Shown here: positions 1-7,450 of the stretch, piece by piece
Position numbering within the stretch: the first letter of the stretch is position 1
Layout: every line of letters begins with the position of its first letter
From: Bacteroidales bacterium
Lineage (GTDB): Bacteria > Bacteroidota > Bacteroidia > Bacteroidales > UBA932
DNA: 9,014 nt
Direction of reading: 5' to 3'
NCBI GenBank assembly: GCA_020026355.1
Contig: JAHHQP010000049.1
Span: forward strand, 1 to 9,014
Position numbers and translations under genes: made by a program
The notes under the pieces: generated by a model
What the model saw: the letters and a program-made list of their open reading frames with translations, nothing else
Told to the model about the DNA's origin: nothing
The model's database searches: none

Positions 1-1931
1 TGGACGACTGCATCTTCATCGTCCAGCGCCCCGAACGGGAGATCCTGCCGGCTCAGAAACTGGACGGGAAGCAGCTGGAAGCCCTCAACGTCCACTCGGT
101 CGCCGATGCCATCCGCTGGTTCTCCGGCGTGCAGCTCAAGGATTTCGGCGGCATCGGCGGACTCAAGACCGTCAATGTCCGCAGCATGGGCAGCTACCAT
201 ACCGGCGTCTTCTACGACGGCATTGAAATCGGGAACGCCCAGAACGGCATCATTGACCTCGGCCGATTCTCTCTGGACAATATGGAGAGCGTGACTCTCA
301 CGAACGGTCAGAAGAGTGCGGTCCTGCAGAGCGCGAAGGATTATGCCTCCGCCAGCACCATCTATCTCCGCACCAGACGACCGGTCTTCGAAAGCACGGA
401 GAAATATCATTTCAACATCGGACTGAAAGGCGGTTCGTTCAAGACCATCAACCCGTCCTTCCTCTGGGAGCAGAAGATCAGCCGGAACATCACTTCCTCC
501 CTCAGCACGGAATTCCTCTACACCAGCGGCGAATACAAGTTCCGCTACCGGAAACAGGACGGCTACGACACGACGGCGGTCCGCAAGAACGGAGATGTGC
601 GGATGCTGCGCGCGGAAGCGGCCTTCTTCGGTCAGATCGAGGACGGCTCCTGGGAAGCGAAAGCCTATTTCTACGACTCCGAGCGCGGATTTCCAGGGGC
701 AGCGGTCCGTGAGAAACCGGGCCTGTTCAAGCATCAGGACCGCCAATGGGACCGGAATTTCTTCACGCAGGCGCATTTCCGGAAACGTTTCAGTCCGCTG
801 TATTCCCTGCAGGTTCAAGGGAAATATTCCCTGGACCGCCTGCATTACCTTTCCGATCCGCGGCTGGATGTCACGACCCTCTATATCGACCGACGCTGGC
901 GGCAGCAGGAAGGGTATTTCTCTCAGGCCCACCTGCTCGAGATTTTCCCGTGCTGGAGTCTTTCTCTGGCCAATGATCTCCAGTACAATCATCTGGAGTC
1001 GGACATGAAGGAATTTGCCCGTCCGCGCAGAGCCACGGTACAGACGGCCTTGGCAACAGATCTGGATTTCGGCTTCCTGCAGCTCCAGGCCAGCCTCCTG
1101 CATACCTTCATCCACGATAGAACCCTGAACCCGGTATGGTCCGAGGGGACAATGAAGAAACTGCAAAGGAACCATCAGGCCTTCTCCCCTTCCCTCATCC
1201 TGTCCGCCCGTCCATGGGCCAGTCAGGATTTCCGGATCAGAGCCTTCTACAAGCAGAGCTTCCGGATGCCGACCTTGAACGACCTCTATTATACGGAGGT
1301 CGGAAATGCGGATCTGAAGCCGGAACGCTCCCGCCAATACGACTTCGGACTGAGCTACCACCGGGATTTCAACGGCTGGTTCCGGCAAGTGGATCTCCAG
1401 GCGGATGCGTATTTCAACCAGATCGACAACAAGATCATCGCGACCCCGGCTTCCAACCAGTTCCGCTGGTCCATGCTGAATCTCGGCTACGTCGAGATCT
1501 GGGGAACGGAAGCCAGCCTTCAGGCAAATTTCCGTTTCGGTCCTGTAGAACTCTCCCCGAGATTGACCTATACCTTCCAGCAGGCCAGCGACCTGACCGA
1601 TCCGGAAAGCGAATGGTACGGAGGGCAGATTCCTTACATTCCACGACACAGCGGCAGTGTCCTGCTGAACTTGGGTTGGAAAGGCTGGTCCCTGAACTAC
1701 AGCTTCATCTATACGGGAGAACGGTACGAGTCCGTCGCCAACATTCCGGTGAACCGGGCACAGCCGTGGTACACCAGCGACCTGTCCTTGTCCAAATGTT
1801 TCACTTTCAAGAAATTCCAGTTCAAGGCGACTGCTGAAGTGAACAACCTTTTCAATCAGCAATATGAAGTCGTCCAATGTTACCCGATGCCGGGCACGAA
1901 TTTCAATATGAAGATCAATTTCCTGCTTTGA
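1..1931 (+). CDS. btuB: BtuB-type TonB-dependent outer membrane receptor, 5' partial
   Basis: Outer-membrane beta-barrel receptor that would import cobalamin or another corrinoid using TonB energy. The reading frame is open from base 3, so the signal peptide, TonB box and start of the plug lie off the left edge; 642 residues are visible, and a GTG at 129 is internal, not the start. The plug spans roughly visible residues 14-120, with the family-typical stretches SVADAIRWFSGVQ, VNVRSMGSYHTGVFYDG and DLGRFSLDNME. The barrel follows, with GNADLKPE near residue 434 and a C-terminal NNLFNQQYEVVQ strand region ending in FLL. The plug wording matches BtuB receptors of Bacteroides from memory, and the three downstream genes belong to families that accompany BtuB there. 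Its stop lies 4 nt before the next ATG, implying cotranscription. TonB-receptor assignment is near certain; the corrinoid substrate is inferred from similarity and context. Confidence 0.9.
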   Translation, partial: DDCIFIVQRPEREILPAQKLDGKQLEALNVHSVADAIRWFSGVQLKDFGGIGGLKTVNVRSMGSYHTGVFYDGIEIGNAQNGIIDLGRFSLDNMESVTLTNGQKSAVLQSAKDYASASTIYLRTRRPVFESTEKYHFNIGLKGGSFKTINPSFLWEQKISRNITSSLSTEFLYTSGEYKFRYRKQDGYDTTAVRKNGDVRMLRAEAAFFGQIEDGSWEAKAYFYDSERGFPGAAVREKPGLFKHQDRQWDRNFFTQAHFRKRFSPLYSLQVQGKYSLDRLHYLSDPRLDVTTLYIDRRWRQQEGYFSQAHLLEIFPCWSLSLANDLQYNHLESDMKEFARPRRATVQTALATDLDFGFLQLQASLLHTFIHDRTLNPVWSEGTMKKLQRNHQAFSPSLILSARPWASQDFRIRAFYKQSFRMPTLNDLYYTEVGNADLKPERSRQYDFGLSYHRDFNGWFRQVDLQADAYFNQIDNKIIATPASNQFRWSMLNLGYVEIWGTEASLQANFRFGPVELSPRLTYTFQQASDLTDPESEWYGGQIPYIPRHSGSVLLNLGWKGWSLNYSFIYTGERYESVANIPVNRAQPWYTSDLSLSKCFTFKKFQFKATAEVNNLFNQQYEVVQCYPMPGTNFNMKINFLL

Positions 1932-1935
1932 GACC

Positions 1936-3108
1936 ATGAAGAATATCAAGTTCATACTTCTCCTGTCCGTCCTCCTGCTGACGACCGCCTCCTGCCGGAA
2001 AGCGGAAACTCCGCTGGCCTTCGAAAGAGTGCCGGTCACGGAGGGACTGCGGCGTCCGGACGGCAGCATGGACGGCAAGACGACCGGCTTCTACCTGCTG
2101 AACCAGGGCAACATGGGCAGCAACAAGGCCAGTCTTGACTGGTTCGATGCCGGAACCGGCTGGTATTACCGCAACCTCTTCGCGGCCCTCAACCCGCAGG
2201 TGGCCATGGAACTGGGCGATGTCGGCAATGATCTCCAGCTCTACCGGGGACGGCTCTATGCCGTGATCAACTGTTCCGACCTGGTGGAAGTGATGGAAGT
2301 GAGGACCGCCCGTCATCTGGGCAGTTTCCAGATTCCGAACTGCAGATACATCGCTTTCGACGGAGACTATGCCTACGTCAGTTCCTATGCAGGTCCGGTC
2401 GGTCTTGACCCGAACGCTCGACCGGGAAAGGTGGTGAAAGTCGATCTGAGAACCTTGGAGATCGTGGCGGAATGTACGGTCGGCTATCAGCCGGAACAAT
2501 TGGCGATCTGCACGACTTCGGCAGGCAGACGCCTCTATGTCGCGAATTCCGGCGGCTACCGCGCTCCGGACTATGACCATCGGATCAGCATCATTGACCT
2601 GAAGGATTTTGAACTGGTAGAGCATATCGAGACGGGACTCAACCCTCAGCTGCTGCAGCTGCTCCCTGGGAAAAGGCTGCTGGTCTCCTGCACCGGGAAT
2701 TACAAGGACATTCCCGTCCGGACCGAGGTCATTGACCTGGAAAATGGAAGTCGAAAGGAACTGGATTACGGCATCAGCGGGATGAGTCTGGCCGGAAACA
2801 CCTTGTACTGCTACTGCAAGGACCTCACCGGAGGAAGGCAGCTGCGCTGGTTCGCCGTCGATGCCCGCACACTGGAAGTCATTGCGGACCCATTGATCCG
2901 GGACGGCACCGAAAAAACGATGAAAGTTCCTTTCGCCATCGCCGCACACCCGGAAAGGGAGGAATTCTATGTCACGGATGCCCGGGATTATGTCACGCCC
3001 GGCAAACTCCACTGCTACGGGACGGACGGAAGGCTGAAATGGTCCGTCACGACCGGGGATATCCCGGCCTGCATCGCCTTCACGACAGAAACGGTAAAGA
3101 TAGAATGA
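1936..3108 (+). CDS. btuG: BtuG-type surface lipoprotein (DUF5074/YncE-like beta-propeller), corrinoid capture
   Basis: A 390-residue lipoprotein with an SPII signal (lipobox TASC, lipid-modified Cys20). The rest is rich in propeller-blade motifs: GDYAYVSSY, RLYVANSGG, RISIIDLKDFELVEHI, GKRLLVSCTG and NTLYCYCKDL, as expected for the YncE/cytochrome-D1-like fold with DUF5074. In Bacteroides, BtuG is a surface-exposed seven-bladed propeller that binds cobalamin very tightly and sits as a lid on BtuB. That activity is family knowledge, not visible here. The segment GGYRAPDYDHRISIIDL resembles the best conserved part of BtuG proteins. The ATG 4 nt after the btuB stop gives the signal peptide directly. 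Its stop codon overlaps the next start (ATGA at 3105-3108), which suggests translational coupling. A long opposite-strand frame across this gene is a codon-bias shadow. Confidence 0.85.
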   Translation: MKNIKFILLLSVLLLTTASCRKAETPLAFERVPVTEGLRRPDGSMDGKTTGFYLLNQGNMGSNKASLDWFDAGTGWYYRNLFAALNPQVAMELGDVGNDLQLYRGRLYAVINCSDLVEVMEVRTARHLGSFQIPNCRYIAFDGDYAYVSSYAGPVGLDPNARPGKVVKVDLRTLEIVAECTVGYQPEQLAICTTSAGRRLYVANSGGYRAPDYDHRISIIDLKDFELVEHIETGLNPQLLQLLPGKRLLVSCTGNYKDIPVRTEVIDLENGSRKELDYGISGMSLAGNTLYCYCKDLTGGRQLRWFAVDARTLEVIADPLIRDGTEKTMKVPFAIAAHPEREEFYVTDARDYVTPGKLHCYGTDGRLKWSVTTGDIPACIAFTTETVKIE

Positions 3109-4013
3109 AGAAAATGAAGACATACAGAACCTTGGTCCTGCTGCTGGCGGTTGCCGGCCTGGCGGGATGTGGAAAAGAAACGCCGGTGGTGCTGTCTCCG
3201 GACTGCAATAAAGTCTGGGAATATACCCCAGCGCCGGGGCAGTTCATCAATACGGCCGGCACGGAAGGGATACAGACGCCGGAAGAAGCCTGTCGGGCGG
3301 CAGAAAAGCTGTTGGCGGGCGGCCGGATCCTTTCCTTAGGGGGCTTCGGCGGTACGCTCGTCGTCGGTTTCGATCATCCCGTGATCAATGACGGGGGCTG
3401 GAATCTCGCGATCGAGGGGAATGCCTTCGAGGGCTCGTCCGAGCCAGGCATCGTCTGGGTCATGCAGGATGTCAATGGAAACGGGCAGCCTGACGAGGAC
3501 TGGTACGAGCTCAAAGGCTCCGAATACGGAAAGCCGGAGACTCGGCAGCACTATTCCGTGACTTATTTCCGACCTTCCGAAGCTGGACAGCCAGTGCGCT
3601 GGAAAGACAGCGAGGGGCAGGAAGGACAGATCGACTATATGGAAAGTTTCCACCGGCAGGACTTCTACTATCCGACCTGGATCGAGACCGACAGCTATAC
3701 CTTGACCGGAACTTGCCTCCAGAGCCGGACGGTCGTGGAAAACGGGATGGTCATCAACGGCTCCTTCGGCTGGGGCTATGCGGACAACAGCTCGACCGGT
3801 GAAGGCGAGATGCAGAGTGACCTGCTCGGGACAAGGCGGACCAATCATTTCCGGATCTGCGATGCGATGCAGGAAGACGGGACACCGGCAGACTTGCCCC
3901 AGATCGATTTCGTGAAGATCCAGACCGGCGTGAACGAGAAAGGGCCTCTGATCGGGGAACTTTCCACGGAGATCTTCAGCATACAGGATTACAATATGAT
4001 CAAACAACTATAA
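3105..4013 (+). CDS. Surface lipoprotein of the BtuB-locus 'cell surface protein' family, function unknown
   Basis: A 302-residue lipoprotein starting at the ATG that overlaps the btuG stop by 4 nt. An in-frame GTG at 3039 lies inside btuG and would bury the signal peptide, so it is rejected as start. The signal ends in lipobox LAGC (Cys22). Visible motifs are SLGGFGG (77-83), VVGFDHPV, EGNAFEG, SEPGIVWVMQD and a loop D122-x-N-x-N-G-x-P-D130 that resembles a dockerin/EF-type calcium site. Then come YELKGSEYG, WGYADN and DFVKIQTGVN. I recognise this as a family annotated only as cell surface or PKD-domain protein in Bacteroidales, commonly beside btuB/btuG, but I know of no established function. 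Being sandwiched between btuG and a btuH-like gene in one operon suggests a part in corrinoid capture or receptor assembly; this is inference. The fold is probably all-beta. Confidence 0.8.
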   Translation: MKKMKTYRTLVLLLAVAGLAGCGKETPVVLSPDCNKVWEYTPAPGQFINTAGTEGIQTPEEACRAAEKLLAGGRILSLGGFGGTLVVGFDHPVINDGGWNLAIEGNAFEGSSEPGIVWVMQDVNGNGQPDEDWYELKGSEYGKPETRQHYSVTYFRPSEAGQPVRWKDSEGQEGQIDYMESFHRQDFYYPTWIETDSYTLTGTCLQSRTVVENGMVINGSFGWGYADNSSTGEGEMQSDLLGTRRTNHFRICDAMQEDGTPADLPQIDFVKIQTGVNEKGPLIGELSTEIFSIQDYNMIKQL

Positions 4014-4025
4014 AACACAATCATC

Positions 4026-4868
4026 ATGAAAACAAACAAATTGATTCTGGCAGCCTTCGCTGCCCTGACCCTCGCAAGCTGCGAGAAACCGGACAATACG
4101 CCGGTCTTTCCTGAGACCAAGCTGGCCGTTCTGACCTTCGAGGACAAGGACTGGACAGCCGATCCTTACATGCTCCCTTACTGCAACAAGGAAGTGAAGA
4201 CCTGGAGCGACCTGATCGACAGCAAGGAATACAATGGAACACTGCTGTACAACGACAAGATGACCGCAGAAGACAGCTATTGCTGGTATGACAAAGGCAA
4301 CACTGAACTCAGACAGCAGACAGGTATCCAATACTGGTCTGGCGGACATGCGGTTTCCAACTACATCGTCAGAAAGCTGGACGAGAGCGTCTCTTTCGAG
4401 AAACAGCTTTCTCTCTATGTTCCCGACGAGAAGATCACAGCCGCAGGACATAACGGTTCCAAGAACTTCTGCATCCACACCGGCTATTCCAGCAGTTACG
4501 GTGACAATTCCCAGCTGCTTGAATTCGGTGATGGCCAGGCCAGAGTCATCGACCACATGTGGGTGAACAACACGGCCTATGCGTTGAATATCCTGAAGAA
4601 CGGAAACCCTTATTGTCCGGCTTACACCGAGCAGGACTACCTGAAAGTGACTGCAACCGGCTACAACGGTGAAAAAGAGACCGGCATGGCGGAGTTCTTC
4701 CTGGCAAAAGACAAGAAATTCGTGGAAGACTGGACAAAGTGGGAGCTTTCCGGTCTCGGTAAAGTCACCAAAGTGAGATTCGACATGAAAGGATTCGAGC
4801 AGGGCAAGGAACAGCTGAACGCTCCGGCCTACTTCGCCTACGACGACGTTGCTGTCGTCATGAAGTAA
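4026..4868 (+). CDS. btuH: BtuH-type DUF4465 surface lipoprotein, corrinoid binding
   Basis: A 280-residue lipoprotein with signal peptide and lipobox LASC (Cys19). DUF4465 hallmarks occur in order: LTFEDKDW near the N terminus, GGHAVSNYI, the central MWVNNTAYALNILKNG, DYLKVTATGYNG, MAEFFLAKDKKFVEDW, WELSGLGKVTKVRFDM and the terminal APAYFAYDDVAVV. DUF4465 proteins fold as beta-sandwiches. In Bacteroides, the BtuH proteins found in btuB loci are, as I recall, of this family and bind vitamin B12 at the cell surface. The gene starts 12 nt after the preceding stop, and a strong terminator follows its own stop by about 20 nt, so it is the last gene of the operon. Family assignment is firm. The corrinoid role rests on the neighbours, since DUF4465 proteins also occur outside B12 loci. 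Confidence 0.82.
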   Translation: MKTNKLILAAFAALTLASCEKPDNTPVFPETKLAVLTFEDKDWTADPYMLPYCNKEVKTWSDLIDSKEYNGTLLYNDKMTAEDSYCWYDKGNTELRQQTGIQYWSGGHAVSNYIVRKLDESVSFEKQLSLYVPDEKITAAGHNGSKNFCIHTGYSSSYGDNSQLLEFGDGQARVIDHMWVNNTAYALNILKNGNPYCPAYTEQDYLKVTATGYNGEKETGMAEFFLAKDKKFVEDWTKWELSGLGKVTKVRFDMKGFEQGKEQLNAPAYFAYDDVAVVMK

Positions 4869-4887
4869 GCATCTCCTGAAGATACGG

Positions 4888-4923
4888 AACGGCTCCACCC
4901 CTCGATGGGATGGAGCCGTTTTT
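4888..4923 (+). terminator. Intrinsic terminator ending the corrinoid operon
   Basis: A perfect 10-bp inverted repeat, AACGGCTCCA (4888-4897) and TGGAGCCGTT (4911-4920), can extend by three CCC/GGG pairs around a bulged A, and runs straight into a T tract (4919-4923). It begins 20 nt after the btuH stop. Read on the other strand the stem has no downstream T run, so it serves mainly + strand transcripts, although the stem lies in the convergent gap shared with the gene ending at 4956. Confidence 0.88.
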
Positions 4924-4955
4924 CATTCGATGCACCGGCACAAGGCCGTCAGCAA

Positions 4956-5783
4956 CTATCTGTTGCGTTCTTCAATCTTCTTCTTGAGAACATCAGGATG
5001 GTTGGTCGTGATGAAGTCCACGCCACGGTCGAGGAAACGGTCCATGTCTTCCTCAGAATTCACGGTCCAGACATTGACCGCCATACCGAGTCTATGCGCC
5101 TGACGGATGTATTTCTTCAAGGTGCATCCCTGGCTGTAGTCGATGCCTCGAACGCCGTGCTGCAGGCAGAGCTTCGGAGTCTTGTCTCCACTGAGATACA
5201 TCACCATAGCCTCAGGAAGGGCCTCCGCAATACGGCAGCAGTTCTTCCAGCTGAAAGCGATCCAGACCACCTGATCCAGCAGATCATGCTCTTTCACCAT
5301 CTCGATACATTTGTCGACCACACGACAGTTGTTCTCAGCCTTCGCATGGCTCTTGATCTCCAGCACCAGCTTCATGTCGGAATCACTTTCATTCATGGCC
5401 TGGAGAATGGACTCCAAGGTCGGGACCGGCTCACCATTGGCCAGCGCGACATCCTTGATCTCGGCATAATCGGTGAATTCCAGCTTTCGATTCTGCTCGT
5501 CAGTCGGGATGGTTGCATTGTGGTTCACGACCACGACATCGTCAGGAGTGATCCAGACATCAATCTCAGCGCCCCAGATTCCAAGGCCCTGCGCCCGTTT
5601 GAAAGCCGCAAGCGAGTTTTCCGGATACATCTTGTCCTTCGAACCGTTTTCGTGATAACAGCGATGAGCGACCACCTGAGTACGGCATTTCGGAGTTTTG
5701 CCAGACTGCGCTGACAATTCCTGGGCTGTCGCAAGGCCCAATACCATTGGCATAAGTGCCATCATTTTGAAAATCGTTTTCAC
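4956..5783 (-). CDS. Secreted glycerophosphodiester phosphodiesterase family protein (GDPD)
   Basis: A 275-residue TIM-barrel phosphodiesterase, expected to hydrolyse glycerophosphodiesters to glycerol-3-phosphate and an alcohol in the periplasm. It has a cleavable-type signal (residues 1 to about 26, no lipobox). GDPD motifs appear in order: AHR (His40, Arg41), PENS (54-57), GAEIDVWIT with Glu73 and Asp75, NHN with His88, LVLEIKS with Glu142 and Lys144, and the late VNVWTVN with Trp239. The usual HRG is HRC and the usual HD is HN, so it is a variant member, but the metal-binding and catalytic His/Glu/Asp residues seen are present. Eight cysteines (33, 42, 153, 159, 182, 183, 206, 220) are unusual for an exported protein and could form disulfides. 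The start is GTG at 5783; an ATG six codons in is possible. It is convergent with the B12 operon and has its own promoter-like element. Confidence 0.9.
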   Translation of the reverse strand: MKTIFKMMALMPMVLGLATAQELSAQSGKTPKCRTQVVAHRCYHENGSKDKMYPENSLAAFKRAQGLGIWGAEIDVWITPDDVVVVNHNATIPTDEQNRKLEFTDYAEIKDVALANGEPVPTLESILQAMNESDSDMKLVLEIKSHAKAENNCRVVDKCIEMVKEHDLLDQVVWIAFSWKNCCRIAEALPEAMVMYLSGDKTPKLCLQHGVRGIDYSQGCTLKKYIRQAHRLGMAVNVWTVNSEEDMDRFLDRGVDFITTNHPDVLKKKIEERNR

Positions 5784-5811
5784 TATAATTGATTCTTTTG
5801 GTTTCTTACCT

Positions 5812-5819
5812 CAAAGGTA
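5812..5819 (-). promoter_or_regulatory. Bacteroidetes-type -7 element upstream of the GDPD gene
   Basis: On the - strand this reads TACCTTTG, a full match to the TAnnTTTG -7 consensus of Bacteroides primary-sigma promoters, about 29 nt upstream of the GTG start. I find no good TTTG at the expected -33 spacing, only AT-rich sequence, so this is a candidate from the -7 box alone. It would give a short leader and let the GDPD gene be transcribed independently of the broken gene upstream. Confidence 0.45.
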
Positions 5820-5868
5820 CACAAAATTTCCGCTCATTTTTTAAACTTTTCGGGGTTTATGACGGGAT

Positions 5869-6039
5869 TTCTTCATAACAACCTCAGCGCTGATCTCTTC
5901 CGACATCCAGAATCGGCGCATAGACATTGGTATAGCCCAGCAGACGGGCTTCCTGGCGGAGGGTCTCAGGAATATCCTTCGTGCAGGCTGAAAGTCCAGC
6001 TGCCAAGAGAAGGAAGATCAGAAGATAATGACGTTTCAT
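5869..6039 (-). pseudogene. Relic of a GH3 glycoside hydrolase lipoprotein gene (internal deletion plus nonsense codon)
   Basis: From the ATG at 6039 the frame encodes a lipoprotein signal (lipobox LSAC, Cys19) followed by TKDIPETL. It then passes directly into EARLLGYTNVYAPILDVGRD, a signature stretch of glycoside hydrolase family 3 (beta-glucosidase/xylosidase type). The frame stops after 51 codons at TGA (5884-5886). Reading through gives R-stop-G-C-YEE, where intact GH3 enzymes have RWGRYEE, so TGG became TGA and an Arg codon became TGT. Homology ends after the two Glu codons, and another stop follows at 5857-5859. Intact family members have well over 100 residues between signal and this motif and several hundred after it, so both an internal and a 3' deletion are inferred. 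It lies 29 nt downstream of the fimbrillin-like gene on the same strand, suggesting it once ended that operon. A 51-residue peptide could still be made. Confidence 0.8.
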
Positions 6040-6068
6040 ACACTAAGAATTTAAGGGATGAAGGAGGG

Positions 6069-6362
6069 TTAGTCGAGGTTCGTCCAGGACATGTCATAGA
6101 GGCTGACACGGTCTCTATGATATGGTGATCCTGTCGGACACAAATTCGTGAATCTCAAACGGAAGACGCCTGGAACATTGACCGTTTCCGAAAAGTCATA
6201 TCCTTGCTCAAAGACTGGTTCCGGTTCGGTAATGTCCTTCGTCCAAAGCACTTCCCCGGCCTCATTCAGGACTTCAACTTTGAATGACAGCTGATCCAGT
6301 TTTGATTCAAGAAGACCGTACTTGAATGTCAATGTCTTACAACCTCCGGCCAATAATGGAGA
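6069..6362 (-). repeat. Copy A of the duplicated C-terminal module
   Basis: This stretch encodes the last 97 residues of the fimbrillin-like protein, from SPLL to the stop. It matches copy B at 8599-8892 in 77 of 97 residues without gaps by hand alignment, and the DNA is visibly similar throughout. Upstream of SPLL the two proteins diverge much more, apart from an anchor of type ELxSxDGW. Confidence 0.9.
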
Positions 6363-7439
6363 GATCAGCTCACCTGGACTGCTTGTCTTACCACCTAAAG
6401 TCATCGCAATATGCCTTGACGGATACATCTCAACCGCAGCGCAACTCTGACTTGTCCACCCATCCATAGACCTGAGTTCATTATCATAATTTGAAGAATA
6501 TCCCTGATTGAAAGTATCGAAGTCGGCCTTATTGACAGCCAAGGGAGCCGTGGAGGGTGCAAAATCCAGATTCAGCGTCGTGATGGTTCCCTGGTCGAAA
6601 CGAAGCGGTACCTCAAGGCGTTTCGCGATTCTGCAAGTGAGCGTTTTGCCTTGAGCAGTCGCGCTCGGGACACAGAGCAGTTCTTCACCAGCCGGATAGG
6701 AGAAAGGTTTGACACCCATATAGAACTTGGCGGTTTCGCCCGGCTTGATCGGGGTGCCTTCCTGAATTTCCAATCTGGCGATGCTCTCCTTCTTGTTCGG
6801 TGTGATCCGAATGTCCTCCCCGGAAAAGTCCACCTCAAATTGTCCATTAATGAGTTCCGGGGCCTTGAGCAGAATGTCCTGGAGCGTCAGTTCATGTTCC
6901 GTGGCATTCCGGACATTGAAGGCAATCACGGCCGCGACATTCTTCATCTTTACCGTCGGATAGTTCGTTCCGGGGATACCCTTGACATTTCCTACCAACG
7001 GGTAGTGATAAGGACCAGCCAAATGAGCCCTGCTGTTGTTTCCCGTCTGTACCGCAAAACGTTCCGAGCCCCAGATTCCTATCGTCATATCTCGTTTCGG
7101 AGATGCAGTTCCTGAATTCGGATAACTGATGTACCAGTCATAGACCAAGTTCGGATCAAATTCTGCCGGCAAGGTTCCTTCTATCCTTCCTGACTCTGCA
7201 TCCGTTACTCTAAAATCAAAGCCTCTGAAATAATTCGTTGTTCCAGTTTCAGCAAAGACAACATTGACTAAATCGCCAAGGAGCCATTTGGTAGAGTTTC
7301 CATCATTCTCTGTCTTAGTTTCCGGAGTTGATAAATATATAGAATACTTTTCCAAATGATCTTCTTCACTTGTTTTGATCTCTGCACAAGAAAACAACAG
7401 AAGAGGAACGAAACCTAAAAAAATAAAACTTTTATTCAT
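6069..7439 (-). CDS. Fimbrillin-like lipoprotein with C-terminal beta-sandwich module
   Basis: A 456-residue lipoprotein with an SPII signal, lipobox LFSC (Cys18), from the ATG at 7439. An in-frame ATG at 7487 would add 16 residues with no signal character, encoded through a hairpin, and is rejected. Residues about 30-300 look like the Bacteroidales fimbrillin/Mfa-like fold: TKTENDG, KWLLGDLVNVVF, GTLPAEF, YDWYISYPNSG, HYPLVGNV and KNVAAVIAFNVRN. Residues about 321-456 form a separate module with SPLLAGGCKTLTFKYG, FKVEVLNEAGEVLWTKDI, FRLRFTNLCPTG and RVSLYDMSWTN. It resembles the choice-of-anchor/jelly-roll domains that end many Bacteroidales surface proteins. The same module ends the gene at the right edge. 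It follows the GH18 gene on the same strand with a 56-nt gap containing a stem-loop. Likely roles are surface glycan binding or fimbria-related adhesion; neither is proven by sequence. Confidence 0.78.
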   Translation of the reverse strand: MNKSFIFLGFVPLLLFSCAEIKTSEEDHLEKYSIYLSTPETKTENDGNSTKWLLGDLVNVVFAETGTTNYFRGFDFRVTDAESGRIEGTLPAEFDPNLVYDWYISYPNSGTASPKRDMTIGIWGSERFAVQTGNNSRAHLAGPYHYPLVGNVKGIPGTNYPTVKMKNVAAVIAFNVRNATEHELTLQDILLKAPELINGQFEVDFSGEDIRITPNKKESIARLEIQEGTPIKPGETAKFYMGVKPFSYPAGEELLCVPSATAQGKTLTCRIAKRLEVPLRFDQGTITTLNLDFAPSTAPLAVNKADFDTFNQGYSSNYDNELRSMDGWTSQSCAAVEMYPSRHIAMTLGGKTSSPGELISPLLAGGCKTLTFKYGLLESKLDQLSFKVEVLNEAGEVLWTKDITEPEPVFEQGYDFSETVNVPGVFRLRFTNLCPTGSPYHRDRVSLYDMSWTNLD

Positions 7440-7450
7440 AACTCTTTCTA

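Noticed and set aside
3039..3104. GTG start extending the third lipoprotein into btuG
   Set aside because: It would place 22 residues ahead of the signal peptide; the ATGA overlap at 3105 is the standard coupled start.
1915..3123. A 402-codon open frame on the - strand across btuG
   Set aside because: It is exactly antisense to a gene with a signal peptide and propeller motifs. It has no signal, no recognisable domain and low-complexity composition, so it is a shadow of GC-rich codon use.
4008..4898. A 296-codon - strand frame across the DUF4465 gene
   Set aside because: It is antisense to a well-supported DUF4465 gene, would begin inside the terminator stem, and shows no family features.
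4924..4955. Possible - strand terminator for the GDPD gene
   Set aside because: Only a 4-bp stem and no T tract on that strand were found; the strong stem nearby lacks a U run in this direction.
4905..5714. A 269-codon + strand frame across the GDPD gene
   Set aside because: The - strand encodes all GDPD motifs with a signal peptide; the + frame has none and starts at the terminator.
5859..6128. An 89-codon + strand frame over the GH3 relic
   Set aside because: The - strand reading gives clear GH3 signature and lipobox sequence; the + frame resembles nothing and overlaps the end of the fimbrillin-like gene.
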